A stretch of 64,000 nt of DNA from Variovorax sp. YR216 (GTDB lineage Bacteria > Pseudomonadota > Gammaproteobacteria > Burkholderiales > Burkholderiaceae_C), in assembly GCF_900107745.1 (NCBI RefSeq), contig NZ_FNRO01000010.1, positions 62,001 through 126,000 on the forward strand. The letters run 5' to 3'. The notes under the pieces were generated by a model. That model saw only the letters and a list, made by a program, of their open reading frames with translations. It had not been told where the DNA came from and ran no database searches. Every line of letters starts with the position of its first letter. Positions within the stretch are counted from its first letter, which is position 1. The position numbers and the translations under genes are program-made. This document shows, in pieces, positions 17,002 to 27,201 of the stretch.

Positions 17002-17030
17002 TTGACGTACTAATATATTAGTGTTTTAAT
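17002..17030 (+). promoter_or_regulatory. Sigma-70-like promoter of the sugar-acid operon
   Basis: TTGACG at 17002-17007, a 17-bp spacer and TTTAAT at 17025-17030 form a near-consensus sigma-70 promoter reading toward the dehydratase gene at 17078. In DNA this GC-rich the AT-rich block stands out. The spacer is almost filled by the palindrome at 17009-17022. Confidence 0.6.
17009..17022. promoter_or_regulatory. Perfect 14-bp palindromic operator, ACTAATATATTAGT
   Basis: The sequence equals its own reverse complement over all 14 positions and lies between the -35 and -10 elements of the operon promoter. FCD-type GntR regulators bind short AT-rich dyads, so the divergent GntR protein is the obvious ligand. 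Occupancy would block RNA polymerase directly. This is a positional inference. Confidence 0.65.
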
Positions 17031-17077
17031 TCCTTCATCACAACGAGACAAGGCCTGCCCGCACGGCTTTCCCACTC

Positions 17078-18805
<1,728 letters not shown>

Positions 18806-18830
18806 ATCCACAAGCCACGGAGACGAGCCA

Positions 18831-19541
18831 GTGAATCCCAAGACCCGCGAGCTGCTGATGAAGGTCAGCACCGCCACCCTTTGCACCGCGCTGTTCAAGC
18901 GCGGATTGCGCAACCAGTTCATCCAGGACGTGCGCCCGCTCAACGCCGGATTGCCCAACATGGTGGGCGAAGCCTTCACGCTGCGCTACATCCCGGCGCG
19001 CGAAGACCTGAACCCGATCAGCGTGTTCAACGACCGCCAGCATCCGCAGCGGCAGGCCGTCGAGCAGTGCCCGCCGGGCGCGGTGATGGTGATCGACAGC
19101 CGCAAGGATGCGCGCGCCGCATCGGCCGGCGGCATCCTCGTCGCCCGCCTGATGAAGCGCGGCGCGGCCGGCGTGGTGACCGACGGCGGCTTTCGCGACA
19201 GCCCCGACATCGCGAAGTTGCCATTCCCCGCGTACCACAGCCGGCCCAGTGCGCCGACCAATCTCACGCTGCACCAGGCCGTCGACATCAACGTGCCGAT
19301 CGGCTGCGGCGACGCGCCGGTGTGGCCCGGCGACGTGATCGTCGGCGATGCCGAAGGCGTGATCGTGATCCCGTCAGCCATCGCCGACGAGATCGCGGCC
19401 GAGGCCACCGAGATGACCGCGTTCGAGGACTTCGTGCAGGAGAAGGTGCTGGAGGGCCGCTCCATCCTCGGCCTCTATCCGCCCACCGAAGAGCAGTCGC
19501 GCATCGACTTCGCCGCGTGGCGAGAGGCGAAGGGCCGCTAA
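18831..19541 (+). CDS. RraA-like protein, probable aldolase or decarboxylase
   Basis: A 236-residue protein of the RraA/methyltransferase-like fold. The conserved block GILVARLMKRGAAGVVTDGG is followed by FRDSPDI, supplying the Arg-Asp pair found in class II pyruvate aldolases of this family. The start is a GTG at 18831 with GGAG upstream; the first ATG is nine codons later. It follows the dehydratase by 25 bp. In this setting it more likely cleaves or decarboxylates a keto acid than inhibits RNase E. The family annotation 'RNase E inhibitor' would be misleading. Confidence 0.75.
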   Translation: MNPKTRELLMKVSTATLCTALFKRGLRNQFIQDVRPLNAGLPNMVGEAFTLRYIPAREDLNPISVFNDRQHPQRQAVEQCPPGAVMVIDSRKDARAASAGGILVARLMKRGAAGVVTDGGFRDSPDIAKLPFPAYHSRPSAPTNLTLHQAVDINVPIGCGDAPVWPGDVIVGDAEGVIVIPSAIADEIAAEATEMTAFEDFVQEKVLEGRSILGLYPPTEEQSRIDFAAWREAKGR

Positions 19542-19579
19542 AGAGCCCGACAAGACAAGACCACAAAGAGAGACAAGCC

Positions 19580-20563
19580 ATGACCTTCCTTCGCCGCGCG
19601 CTGCTCGCCGCAGCCTGCGCACTGCCGACCCTTGCCTCGCTGCAAGCCCATGCCGCCGACTGGCCCGCCGCCAAGCCGATCACCTACGTGGTGCCTTTCA
19701 CGGCCGGCGGCTCGACCGACATCGTCGGCCGCACGCTCGCCAACAAGATGGCCGAGAACCTCAAGCAGTCGATCGTCATCGACAACCGGCCCGGACAGGC
19801 CGGCGGCGTCGGCGCGGCCTACGTCGCGAAGGCGGCGCCGGACGGCTACACGCTCTTCGGCGGCACCATCAGCACGCACGCGATCAACCCGAGCCTCTAC
19901 AAGAAGCTGCCGTACGACCCGATGAAGGACTTCGAGCCGGTCTCGCTCGTCGCACGGCTGCCCAATGTGCTCATCGTCAATGCGCAGCTCAACGTGAATT
20001 CGGTGGCGGACCTGATCGCGCTGCTCAAGAAGGACGAGACCAAGCGCACGTTCGCGTCTTCGGGTGCGGGCACCTCGACGCATCTTGCGGGCGAGCTCTT
20101 CGCGGACCAGATCGGCGTCAAGCTGACCCACGTTCCATACAAAGGCACGCCGCCCGCGATGACCGATGTGGCCGCCGGCCTCGTGCCTTTCATGTTCGAC
20201 CAGGTGACCGCCGCGATGCCGCTGGTCCAGAGCGGCAAGCTCAAGCTGCTCGCGGTGACCACCAGCAAGCGCATCGCATTGGTGCCGAACCTGCCCACCA
20301 TGATCGAGTCGGGCCTGCCCAACTTCGAGATGTCGTCGTGGCAGGCGGTCTACGTGCCCAAGGGCACGCCGCGCCCGATCGTCAATCGCCTGAACGCCGA
20401 GATCGTCAGCGCGCTCAAGCAGCCGGACGTGCAGGCCAAGCTGCATGACCAGCTTGCGATGGAACTCGTCGGCAGCTCGCCGGAAGAGCTGCGCGACTTC
20501 ATGGCGCGCGAGATCCCGCGCTGGGCCGAACTCGTCAAGAAATCGGGCGCGACCGCCGACTGA
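19580..20563 (+). CDS. Bug/TctC-family solute receptor (sugar-acid operon, 1 of 3)
   Basis: A 327-residue periplasmic binding protein. The signal peptide ends at about residue 26 (SLQAHA). Motifs ITYVVPFTAGGSTDIVG and APDGYTLFGG define the family, and the VDN-like IDNRPGQAGG loop is intact. It is the first of three consecutive receptor genes. They differ throughout, so each may recognise a different acid or they may be old duplicates. No TctA/TctB permease genes accompany them. Confidence 0.88.
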   Translation: MTFLRRALLAAACALPTLASLQAHAADWPAAKPITYVVPFTAGGSTDIVGRTLANKMAENLKQSIVIDNRPGQAGGVGAAYVAKAAPDGYTLFGGTISTHAINPSLYKKLPYDPMKDFEPVSLVARLPNVLIVNAQLNVNSVADLIALLKKDETKRTFASSGAGTSTHLAGELFADQIGVKLTHVPYKGTPPAMTDVAAGLVPFMFDQVTAAMPLVQSGKLKLLAVTTSKRIALVPNLPTMIESGLPNFEMSSWQAVYVPKGTPRPIVNRLNAEIVSALKQPDVQAKLHDQLAMELVGSSPEELRDFMAREIPRWAELVKKSGATAD

Positions 20564-20581
20564 CACTCCAGAAAGGCAAGC

Positions 20582-21574
20582 ATGCAGACAAGCAGATTCG
20601 CGCGTCGGTCGATCGTGGCCCTGGCGCTCGGCACCCTGGGCGCCGCTGTCGCGCCGATGGCTCACGCAGAGGGCAGCTACCCCGAACGCATCGTGACCAT
20701 CGTCGTGCCCTTCTCACCGGGCGGTGGCACCGACATCGCGGCACGCATCCTCGCCACCAAGCTGGGCGAGAAGTTCAAGCAGACCTTCGTGGTCGACAAC
20801 CGCACCGGCGCCGGCGGCATCGTCGGCGCCGAAGCCGTTGCCAAGGCCAAGCCCGACGGCTACACGCTGCTGGTGGGCAACGTGGGCACGCAGGCGATCA
20901 ATCAGTCGCTCTACCCCAAGATGCCTTACGACGCCGACAAGGCGTTCGCGCCGATCTCGCTGTTCGCGGACCTGCCTTTCGCGCTGGTGATCAATCCCAA
21001 GGTGCCCGCGAAGACGCCAAAGGAGCTGGTTGCGCTCGCGAAGGCCGAGCCGGACAAGTACACCTTCGCGAGTTCCGGCAACGGCGGCTCGCCGCATCTC
21101 ACCGCCGAGATCTTCCAGCAGGCCACCGGCGCGAAGCTCAGGCACGTGCCGTACAAGGGCGGCGGACCGGCGATGGCGGACCTCATGGCCGGCCACGTCG
21201 ACATGCTCTTCGCCTCGATCCTCGAAACCTCCAGCTACGTGAAGTCGGGCAAGCTGCGCGCGCTCGCGGTGACGAGCCCGGCGCGGTCGCCCGGCATGCC
21301 CGAAGTGCCGACGCTCGCGGAGCAGGGCATCGCCAATGCCGAATCGGGCTCATGGGTCGCGCTTCTGGCTCCCGCGGGCACGCCGCAGCCGATCATCGAC
21401 AAGCTCTCGGCCGCGGTGAAGGAAGTGGTGTCCCTGCCCGACGTGCGAGACAAGCTCATCGCGCAGGGCGCAACGCCGCGCGGCACCACGCCGGCCGAGC
21501 TGCAGGCCACCATCGATGCCGACAGGGACCGCTATGCGCGCGTGATCAAGGCGCGCAACGTGCACATCGAGTGA
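20582..21574 (+). CDS. Bug/TctC-family solute receptor (sugar-acid operon, 2 of 3)
   Basis: A 330-residue protein with a signal peptide of about 29 residues ending MAHA. The family motifs are VTIVVPFSPGGGTDIAAR and KPDGYTLLVGN. The ligand-binding loop VVDNRTGAGGIVGAE is intact. It follows the first receptor by 18 bp, with an AGAAAGG ribosome site. Its binding-loop residues differ from those of its neighbours. The ligand is unknown; a carboxylate is expected for the family. Confidence 0.88.
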   Translation: MQTSRFARRSIVALALGTLGAAVAPMAHAEGSYPERIVTIVVPFSPGGGTDIAARILATKLGEKFKQTFVVDNRTGAGGIVGAEAVAKAKPDGYTLLVGNVGTQAINQSLYPKMPYDADKAFAPISLFADLPFALVINPKVPAKTPKELVALAKAEPDKYTFASSGNGGSPHLTAEIFQQATGAKLRHVPYKGGGPAMADLMAGHVDMLFASILETSSYVKSGKLRALAVTSPARSPGMPEVPTLAEQGIANAESGSWVALLAPAGTPQPIIDKLSAAVKEVVSLPDVRDKLIAQGATPRGTTPAELQATIDADRDRYARVIKARNVHIE

Positions 21575-21587
21575 CCGGAGAAACCTG

Positions 21588-22562
21588 ATGATCCGTCGCA
21601 GAACGCTCGCGGTCGGGCCCGCGCTTATCGCAACGCTCGCCGCGCTCGGCCTCGCGCAGGCGCAGACCTTCCCGGCCAAGCCGATGACCATCGTCGTGCC
21701 TGCCTCGCCCGGCGGCGCGATCGATCTCGCCGCGCGGCTTATCGGCCAGAAGATGTCGGAGAGCTGGGGCCAGCCGGTGGTGATCGACAACCGGACCGGG
21801 GCGACCGGCATCATCGGCACCGACTTCGTCGCCAAGAGCCCGCCGGACGGACACACGCTCGCCTTGGTCGCGAGCAGCCACGCCATCAATCCGCTGATGG
21901 TGAAGAAGCTGCCCTTCGATACGCAGAAGAGCTTCGAGCCGGTCGTGCAGACGCATGTCGTGCCGCTGGTGCTGGTGGTCGCGCCGTCGTTCCCGGCGAA
22001 GGACCTCAAGGAGCTGATCGCCTACGGCAAGGCCAACCCGGGCAAGCTCTCCTTCGCATCCAGCGGCTCGGGCGGCGCGCCGCATTTTTCCGGCGAGCTG
22101 TTCAAGAGCATGGCCGGCATCGACATGGTGCATGTGCCGTACAAGGGCAGCACCCTCGCGCATCCCGACCTGATGAGCGGCCGCGTCTCGCTGATGTTCG
22201 ACACGCTCGCCGCGGTGAGCACGCAGGTGAAGGCCGGGAAGTTGCGTGCCCTGGCCGTCACGACGTCGAAGCGTGTCGCGATGCTGCCTGATGTGCCGAC
22301 CATGGCCGAAGCGGGTCTGCCCGGCTACGAGACCAGTACCTGGGGCGGTCTGCTCGCGCCTGCCGGCACACCGAAGCCGGTGGTCGCCAAGCTTGCCGCC
22401 GAGACGACGCGCATCCTCGCGCTGCCCGACGTGAAGCAACGGCTGATGGATGCCGGCGTGGAGCCGGTGGGCGGCACGCCCGAGCAGTTCTCCGCCTTCA
22501 TCACGCAGGAAATGGGCAAATGGGCCAAGGTCGCGAAGGAAGCCGGCATCCAGCCCGAATGA
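21588..22562 (+). CDS. Bug/TctC-family solute receptor (sugar-acid operon, 3 of 3)
   Basis: A 324-residue protein with a signal peptide ending LAQAQ near residue 25. The motifs are MTIVVPASPGGAIDLAARL and PPDGHTLALV; the usual DGYT is DGHT here. It starts 13 bp after the second receptor, and its stop codon overlaps a possible ATG for the next gene (ATGA at 22559-22562). It is the last receptor of the triple set. Confidence 0.88.
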   Translation: MIRRRTLAVGPALIATLAALGLAQAQTFPAKPMTIVVPASPGGAIDLAARLIGQKMSESWGQPVVIDNRTGATGIIGTDFVAKSPPDGHTLALVASSHAINPLMVKKLPFDTQKSFEPVVQTHVVPLVLVVAPSFPAKDLKELIAYGKANPGKLSFASSGSGGAPHFSGELFKSMAGIDMVHVPYKGSTLAHPDLMSGRVSLMFDTLAAVSTQVKAGKLRALAVTTSKRVAMLPDVPTMAEAGLPGYETSTWGGLLAPAGTPKPVVAKLAAETTRILALPDVKQRLMDAGVEPVGGTPEQFSAFITQEMGKWAKVAKEAGIQPE

Positions 22563-22588
22563 ATCCGGAACAGAAAGACATCCAGCGC

Positions 22589-23530
22589 ATGACAAAACCC
22601 CGCATCCTCCAGAAGGGCCGCCTGCTGCCGCAACTCGAAAGTGCGCTCGCGCAAGCCTATGACGTGCACGTGCTCGATCCCGACAAGGACAACAGCGCCT
22701 GGCTGGCAGAGCACGGCCACGCGTTCGTCGGCCTGACCAGCTCGGCCCGCTACGGCGCCGAGCGCGCATTGATCGACGCGTTGCCCAACCTGCGCGTGAT
22801 CTCCAGCTTCGGCGTCGGCTACGAGACCATCGACGTGGCTCGTGCGCGCGAGCGCGGCATCCCTGTCGGCTACACGCCGGACGTGCTCAACGACTGCGTG
22901 GCCGACACCGCCTTCGGCCTCCTGATGGACGTGGCGCGCCGCTTCTCGGCGGCCGACCGCTTCGTGCGCCGCGGCGACTGGCTGAAGGGCCAGTACCCGC
23001 TGACCACTCGCATCTCCGGCAAGAAGCTCGGCATCCTCGGCATGGGCCGCATCGGCCGCGTGATCGCGCGGCGTGCCAGCGGCTTCGACATGGAGGTGCG
23101 CTACCACAATCGCCGCGAACTGCAGGGCAGCCCTCATGCCTACGAGGCCACGCTGAAGGGCCTTGCGCGCTGGGCGGACTTCCTCGTGGTCGCGAGCGCG
23201 GGCGGGCCCGAGACGCGCAAGCTGGTCGACGCCGGCGTGCTCGACGCGCTCGGACCGGAGGGCTTCCTCATCAACATCTCGCGCGGCTCGGTGGTCGACG
23301 AGGCGGCCTTGCTCGAAGCGCTGCGCGAGGGCCGCATCGCCGGCGCGGGGCTCGACGTGTTCGAGAAGGAGCCGCAGGTGCCCGAAGCCTTCTTCGCGCT
23401 CGACAACGTGGTGCTGCTGCCGCACGTCGCCAGCGCCACCCGCGAAACCCGTCAGGCGATGGCCGACCTGGTGATCGAGAACCTGCGCAGCTTCTTTGGC
23501 GAGGGCCGGGTGAAGGTCGCCGTCCCTTAA
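22589..23530 (+). CDS. D-isomer 2-hydroxyacid dehydrogenase
   Basis: A 313-residue NAD(P)-dependent enzyme. The Rossmann motif is GILGMGRIGRVIA. The catalytic Arg lies in NISRGSVVDEAAL, the Glu in LDVFEKEPQVP and the His in LLPHVAS. It resembles glyoxylate/hydroxypyruvate reductases, which fits the C2 or C3 products expected from aldolase cleavage of a keto-deoxy sugar acid. The start is taken at MTKPRIL (22589). A coupled ATG at 22559, overlapping the receptor stop, is the alternative and would add ten residues. The gene ends in a 4-bp convergent overlap with the next, minus-strand gene. Confidence 0.85.
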   Translation: MTKPRILQKGRLLPQLESALAQAYDVHVLDPDKDNSAWLAEHGHAFVGLTSSARYGAERALIDALPNLRVISSFGVGYETIDVARARERGIPVGYTPDVLNDCVADTAFGLLMDVARRFSAADRFVRRGDWLKGQYPLTTRISGKKLGILGMGRIGRVIARRASGFDMEVRYHNRRELQGSPHAYEATLKGLARWADFLVVASAGGPETRKLVDAGVLDALGPEGFLINISRGSVVDEAALLEALREGRIAGAGLDVFEKEPQVPEAFFALDNVVLLPHVASATRETRQAMADLVIENLRSFFGEGRVKVAVP

Positions 23531-24495
23531 TCGATCCTGGCCCCGGATTCCTTCACCAGCTTGCCCCAGCGAGCGATGTCATCGCGAATCAGGCTTGAGA
23601 ATTGCTCGGGACTGCTTCCTGTGACGTCAGCACCCTGCGAAATGAGCTTCTGGCGCAAGTCCGACTCCTTGAGCACCTTGTTGATGTCCGCGTTCAGCTT
23701 GGAGACGACATCCTTGGGCAGATTGGCCGGGCCGAGGATGCCGAACCACGTCGTCGACTCGAAGCCCTTGTAGCCGGATTCGGCGACGGTGGGCACCTGC
23801 GGCAGGTCCTGGACGCGCTGCAGGGATGTCACCGCGACGGGGCGCATCTTTCCGCTCTTGATGTGGCCGATCAGCGTCGGCACGGTCGAGATGTACAACT
23901 GAACCTCTCCGCCGATCACGTCTGTCGCCCCTTGGCTGGCACCCTTGTATGGAATGTGCGTGAGCTTGATCCCCGCGGTCTTCTGGAAGGACTCTCCCGC
24001 GAGATGGGACACGGTGCCGTTGCCGGATGAGGCGTAGTTGATGAAGCCCGGCTTGTCTTTCGCTGCCTTGACCACATCGGCGATCGTCTTGTAGGGCGTG
24101 CTCGACCCGGCCACGATCACCAGCGGGGAGCTCGCCACCAGGCTCACCGGCGTGAGGTCCTTGACCGGATCGTAGGGAAGCTTGCTGTACAGCGTCGGGT
24201 TGATCGCGAGATTGCTGGTCTGGCCCAGGACCAGCGTGTAGCCGTCCGGAGCCGCCTTGGCCGCGGCGTCGACGCCGAGATTGCCGCCGGAGCCCGGCTT
24301 GTTGTCGATCACGAAGTTGTATCCGTAGCTGGTGAGCTTGTTCGCAATCTCGCGCGCGATGATGTCCGTGCCGCCGCCTGCAGGGAAGGGCACGATCAGT
24401 CGAATCGGCTTGGAGGGCCAGCCCTGGGCCTGCGCTGCCGAGGTCAGGATGGATGCGGCAGCGAACGCCAGCATGGCGCGACGGGAAGGATGCAT
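23527..24495 (-). CDS. Bug/TctC-family solute receptor, single gene next to an IclR regulator
   Basis: A 322-residue periplasmic receptor. The N-terminus MHPSRRAMLAFAAASILTS has paired arginines before the hydrophobic segment, and cleavage is likely after AAQA near residue 23. Motifs are IRLIVPFPAGGGTDIIAR and APDGYTLVLGQ. It is monocistronic on the minus strand. Its 5' end faces the IclR gene across a 107-bp divergent gap, so that regulator may control it. The ligand is unknown. Confidence 0.88.
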   Translation of the reverse strand: MHPSRRAMLAFAAASILTSAAQAQGWPSKPIRLIVPFPAGGGTDIIAREIANKLTSYGYNFVIDNKPGSGGNLGVDAAAKAAPDGYTLVLGQTSNLAINPTLYSKLPYDPVKDLTPVSLVASSPLVIVAGSSTPYKTIADVVKAAKDKPGFINYASSGNGTVSHLAGESFQKTAGIKLTHIPYKGASQGATDVIGGEVQLYISTVPTLIGHIKSGKMRPVAVTSLQRVQDLPQVPTVAESGYKGFESTTWFGILGPANLPKDVVSKLNADINKVLKESDLRQKLISQGADVTGSSPEQFSSLIRDDIARWGKLVKESGARID

Positions 24496-24537
24496 GAACT
24501 TGTCTCCGATATGCGGCGCCTGAAGTTGGCGCCATGC

Positions 24538-24582
24538 ATGCAACTGTAGAACCCGGTTGCGCCACGTACAATCGCGTTGCAT
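24538..24582. promoter_or_regulatory. Inverted repeat ATGCAAC ... GTTGCAT in the divergent receptor-IclR gap
   Basis: ATGCAAC at 24538-24544 and GTTGCAT at 24576-24582 are exact reverse complements 38 bp apart (start to start). A further GGTTGC lies at 24555-24560 between them. The site is between two divergent starts and is a candidate operator for the IclR protein. The spacing is longer than a simple dimer site would need, so it might represent two half-operators. Confidence 0.3.
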
Positions 24583-24602
24583 ACAGTGAACCGAGGTGCA
24601 AT

Positions 24603-25361
24603 ATGCGCAACGACAGCAAGGACGGGCCGGCCGCGGCGCGCGACGGTGGGGTGATCGCAGTCACCCGGGCACTCTCGCTGATGGAGGCATTTCATGTGGG
24701 CGAGTCCGCTCTCTCGCTCGCAGAACTGAGCCGGCGAGGCGGAATGCACAAGACGACGGTGCTGCGACTTGCGCGCACGCTGGCCCAATCCAACTACATG
24801 GTCCAGACGGACGACGGCCAGTGGCGGCTCGGCCCTGCCGCGGGGTGGCTCGGCGCGCGCTACCAGGCGGGCTTCGATGTCAACAACGTTGTCGAGCCGG
24901 CCCTGCACGAACTGGTCAAGCTGACGGGCGAAAGCTCGTCCTTCTATGTGCGCGAGGGCGACATCCGGTCCTGCGTCGCGCGGGTGGAGGGGCCGCAGTC
25001 GGTGCGGCACAACGTCCGGATCGGAGAGCGCCTTCCGCTGAACCTGGGCGCTCCGGGCCGGGTGATCCTCGCCTTCAGCGGCGCGAAGGGTGAGCCCTAC
25101 GAATCCATCCGTTTGCGCGGCTTCCATATCTCCATGGGGGAGCGTGAGTCCGAGGTGTCGAGCGTTGCGGCGCCGGTGTTCCGGACGAACTGGAATCTGC
25201 TCGGATCGATGTGCATCTCGGGGCCGAGTTCGCGCCTCACGAAGGCGAAGCTTGAAAAGTACGCCAAGAGCGTGGTGCAGGCGGCCAACAAGCTGTCGTA
25301 CGCGCTGGCTGGCGAGCGCTCGGCGGCGACCCCGCCGGTCGTCTCGACGTGGCACCCATGA
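24603..25361 (+). CDS. IclR-family transcriptional regulator
   Basis: A 252-residue protein. The winged helix-turn-helix is at about residues 18-75 (LSLAELSRRGGMHKTTVLRL), and the GAF-like IclR effector domain follows with CVARVEGPQSVRHNVRIGER and LPLNLGAPGRVILAF. The ATG at 24603 is chosen because residues before it lack family similarity. It diverges from a receptor gene and converges, 21 bp away, on the end of the second sugar-acid-like operon. Either could be its target, and IclR regulators often sense aromatic or short carboxylic acids. Confidence 0.87.
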   Translation: MRNDSKDGPAAARDGGVIAVTRALSLMEAFHVGESALSLAELSRRGGMHKTTVLRLARTLAQSNYMVQTDDGQWRLGPAAGWLGARYQAGFDVNNVVEPALHELVKLTGESSSFYVREGDIRSCVARVEGPQSVRHNVRIGERLPLNLGAPGRVILAFSGAKGEPYESIRLRGFHISMGERESEVSSVAAPVFRTNWNLLGSMCISGPSSRLTKAKLEKYAKSVVQAANKLSYALAGERSAATPPVVSTWHP

Positions 25362-25382
25362 CGCAGGGCGCGCGCTGAGATA

Positions 25383-26297
25383 TCAGCGCCTTGCCAAGGG
25401 CAAACCCGAGGCCTCCATTCCGGCGCACAGCACGTGGCCGTGCGTCGAATCGGTGACGAACAGCGTTCGTCGTTCGGGTCCGCCGAAAGCAAGGTTGGTG
25501 ATCGACGCGCCGGGCGGTCCGCGCAACACCTCCACGGGCTCCGCACGCCCGTTGAGCACCCAGACATAACCCAGGCCGGGATTGGCGATCAGCAATCGGC
25601 CTTGCGCATCCACTGCCAGTCCATCGGGGCCGCTCGGGCCGTACGAGGTGAAGAACTGGCCGACCTTCGCAACGCTTCCATCGGGCAGCAAAGGGATGCG
25701 CCACACGCAGTTGCCCCGCGTCACCGCGAGGTACAGCACCTTTTCGTCAGGCGAGAGCGCAACGCCGTTGGGGCTCGGGATGTTGTCCAGCAGGAGATCG
25801 AGCCGGCCGTCGCGCCCAAGCCGGTACAGCCGTCCGGTCGGATCGTGCAGGCCGGTCTGGCCCTGGTCGGTGAAGTAGAGGTTGCCTGAGGCGTCGAACA
25901 CCAGATCATTGACGCCCTTGAACCGTTCGCTGTTGCGGCGCGCAAGGAACGGGGTGACGCGACCGCTTTCCACATCGAGCTGCATCAGGCCGTTCTTGTA
26001 GTCGGTGATGAGCAGCGTGGCCGCGTCGAGGAACTTCATGCCGTTGGGCTCGCCGTCGTACTCGGCCACCAGCGACCACCCGCCCTGCGGGTCGATGCGA
26101 AAGATCCGGCCCCAGGGGATGTCCGTGACGTAGAGGTTGCCGGCATCGTCGAAGACAGGCCCTTCGAGGAAGGAATCGGTCGGCGCGCCGCCGCGATTGG
26201 CATCTGCCCACGCGCTGCGCTCGGGGCGGCGGAAATGACCGGGCATCGCGCTGAACAGGTTCAGTTCGCGGACATGGGGTGGTTGGATGAGAAACAT
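25383..26297 (-). CDS. SMP-30/gluconolactonase-family lactonase
   Basis: A 304-residue six-bladed beta-propeller protein. Metal-site residues of the family are recognisable: Glu in FLEGPVFDD, Asn in FKGVNDLVFD and Asp in GPDGLAVDAQG, with SPNGVALSPDEK between. No signal peptide is evident, so it is cytoplasmic. It would hydrolyse a sugar lactone to the acid, upstream of dehydration or aldol cleavage. It is the last gene of a six-gene minus-strand operon, 14 bp after the amidohydrolase gene. Confidence 0.85.
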   Translation of the reverse strand: MFLIQPPHVRELNLFSAMPGHFRRPERSAWADANRGGAPTDSFLEGPVFDDAGNLYVTDIPWGRIFRIDPQGGWSLVAEYDGEPNGMKFLDAATLLITDYKNGLMQLDVESGRVTPFLARRNSERFKGVNDLVFDASGNLYFTDQGQTGLHDPTGRLYRLGRDGRLDLLLDNIPSPNGVALSPDEKVLYLAVTRGNCVWRIPLLPDGSVAKVGQFFTSYGPSGPDGLAVDAQGRLLIANPGLGYVWVLNGRAEPVEVLRGPPGASITNLAFGGPERRTLFVTDSTHGHVLCAGMEASGLPLARR

Positions 26298-26311
26298 GGG
26301 TGGTGATCTGA

Positions 26312-27196
26312 TCAGGAAACAAAGCCATAGAGCCTTGCAGGGTTGTCGACGAGGATGCGGTCCATCACCGCGTCATCGCCGGAGCACCACATGCCGAGCA
26401 GGGCGACGAGCGCCGTGTCATCCACGGTGCCGGGCGCTTCGGTCGTGTGCGGCCAGTCGCTTCCCCACACCAGGCGATGCGCCGCGGATCGCACCAGCGC
26501 CTGTCCCAAAGGCACCGTGTCCGCGTAGAAAGGTCCTCCGGTCGACGAACGCATGTACGCGCCGGAGAGCTTGACCCAGGTGTTGCCGGACTCGATGAGC
26601 TGCATCAGGACGGCGATGGCCGCAGTCTCCCGGCGTGGATCGATGAGTCCAAGATGATCGATGACCACGGGCACCGGAAGCGCCTTGAGAACAGGGGCAA
26701 GCTCGATCAGGTGCTCCGGACGAATCAGGACCTGGATGTGCCACCCGAGTCGATCCACCTTTGAGGCTAGCGTGGTCAGCATGTCAGGCGTGGTGATGCC
26801 CCAGGACTGCGGCGTCACGAAGTTCACGCGCAAGCCGCAGACGCGATGCGACGCCAGGCGGTCGAGCTCGGCGTCGGACACTTCCTGGTCCACCACCGCA
26901 ACGCCTCGGCCTTCGGAGCCCAACTGCGCGAGCGCATCGAGCGTGCACGCGTTGTCGGTGCCGTAGGTCGAAGGCGTCACCACGACGGCCCGGCTCGTTC
27001 CCAGGCGTTCCTGCAGGTTTCGATAGGCGGAGACCGGCGCATAGGGCGCCTGACGCGTCCAGTGCGGCGAGGGCTCGAACCGCGGATCGAAGATGTGCAT
27101 GTGGCTGTCGCATGCCATCGGCGGGAGCCGGCGCGCAGGCCTTGCCGAACCGCCCGTATATGGCGCCGGCTGCGAAAGCGTGGGCCTCGAGGTCAC
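26312..27196 (-). CDS. Amidohydrolase-family lactonase, 2-pyrone-4,6-dicarboxylate hydrolase (LigI)-like
   Basis: A protein of about 294 residues if the GTG at 27196 is used, 6 bp after the upstream stop; the first good ATG is at 27118 (MACDSHMHIFDPRF). The metal and substrate residues of the LigI/amidohydrolase-2 branch are present: the HxH of CDSHMHIFD, His in VVIDHLG and Asp in WGSDWPH. Members hydrolyse lactones of dicarboxylic acids or sugar acids. The N-terminal Pro-rich leader before CDSH is common in the family and favours the GTG start. Its neighbours, SMP-30 and two receptors, suggest a lactone of an imported acid. Confidence 0.8.
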   Translation of the reverse strand: MTSRPTLSQPAPYTGGSARPARRLPPMACDSHMHIFDPRFEPSPHWTRQAPYAPVSAYRNLQERLGTSRAVVVTPSTYGTDNACTLDALAQLGSEGRGVAVVDQEVSDAELDRLASHRVCGLRVNFVTPQSWGITTPDMLTTLASKVDRLGWHIQVLIRPEHLIELAPVLKALPVPVVIDHLGLIDPRRETAAIAVLMQLIESGNTWVKLSGAYMRSSTGGPFYADTVPLGQALVRSAAHRLVWGSDWPHTTEAPGTVDDTALVALLGMWCSGDDAVMDRILVDNPARLYGFVS

Positions 27197-27201
27197 GGCC
27201 G

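Noticed and set aside
18831-19541. RNase E inhibitor RraA
   Set aside because: The fold is shared, but the operon context and the Arg-Asp metal-site motif fit the aldolase/decarboxylase branch better.
19580-22562. The three consecutive receptors as a recent tandem duplication or repeat array
   Set aside because: They share only family motifs such as PDGYT and VDN loops. Signal peptides, lengths and most residues differ, so no recent duplication is visible.
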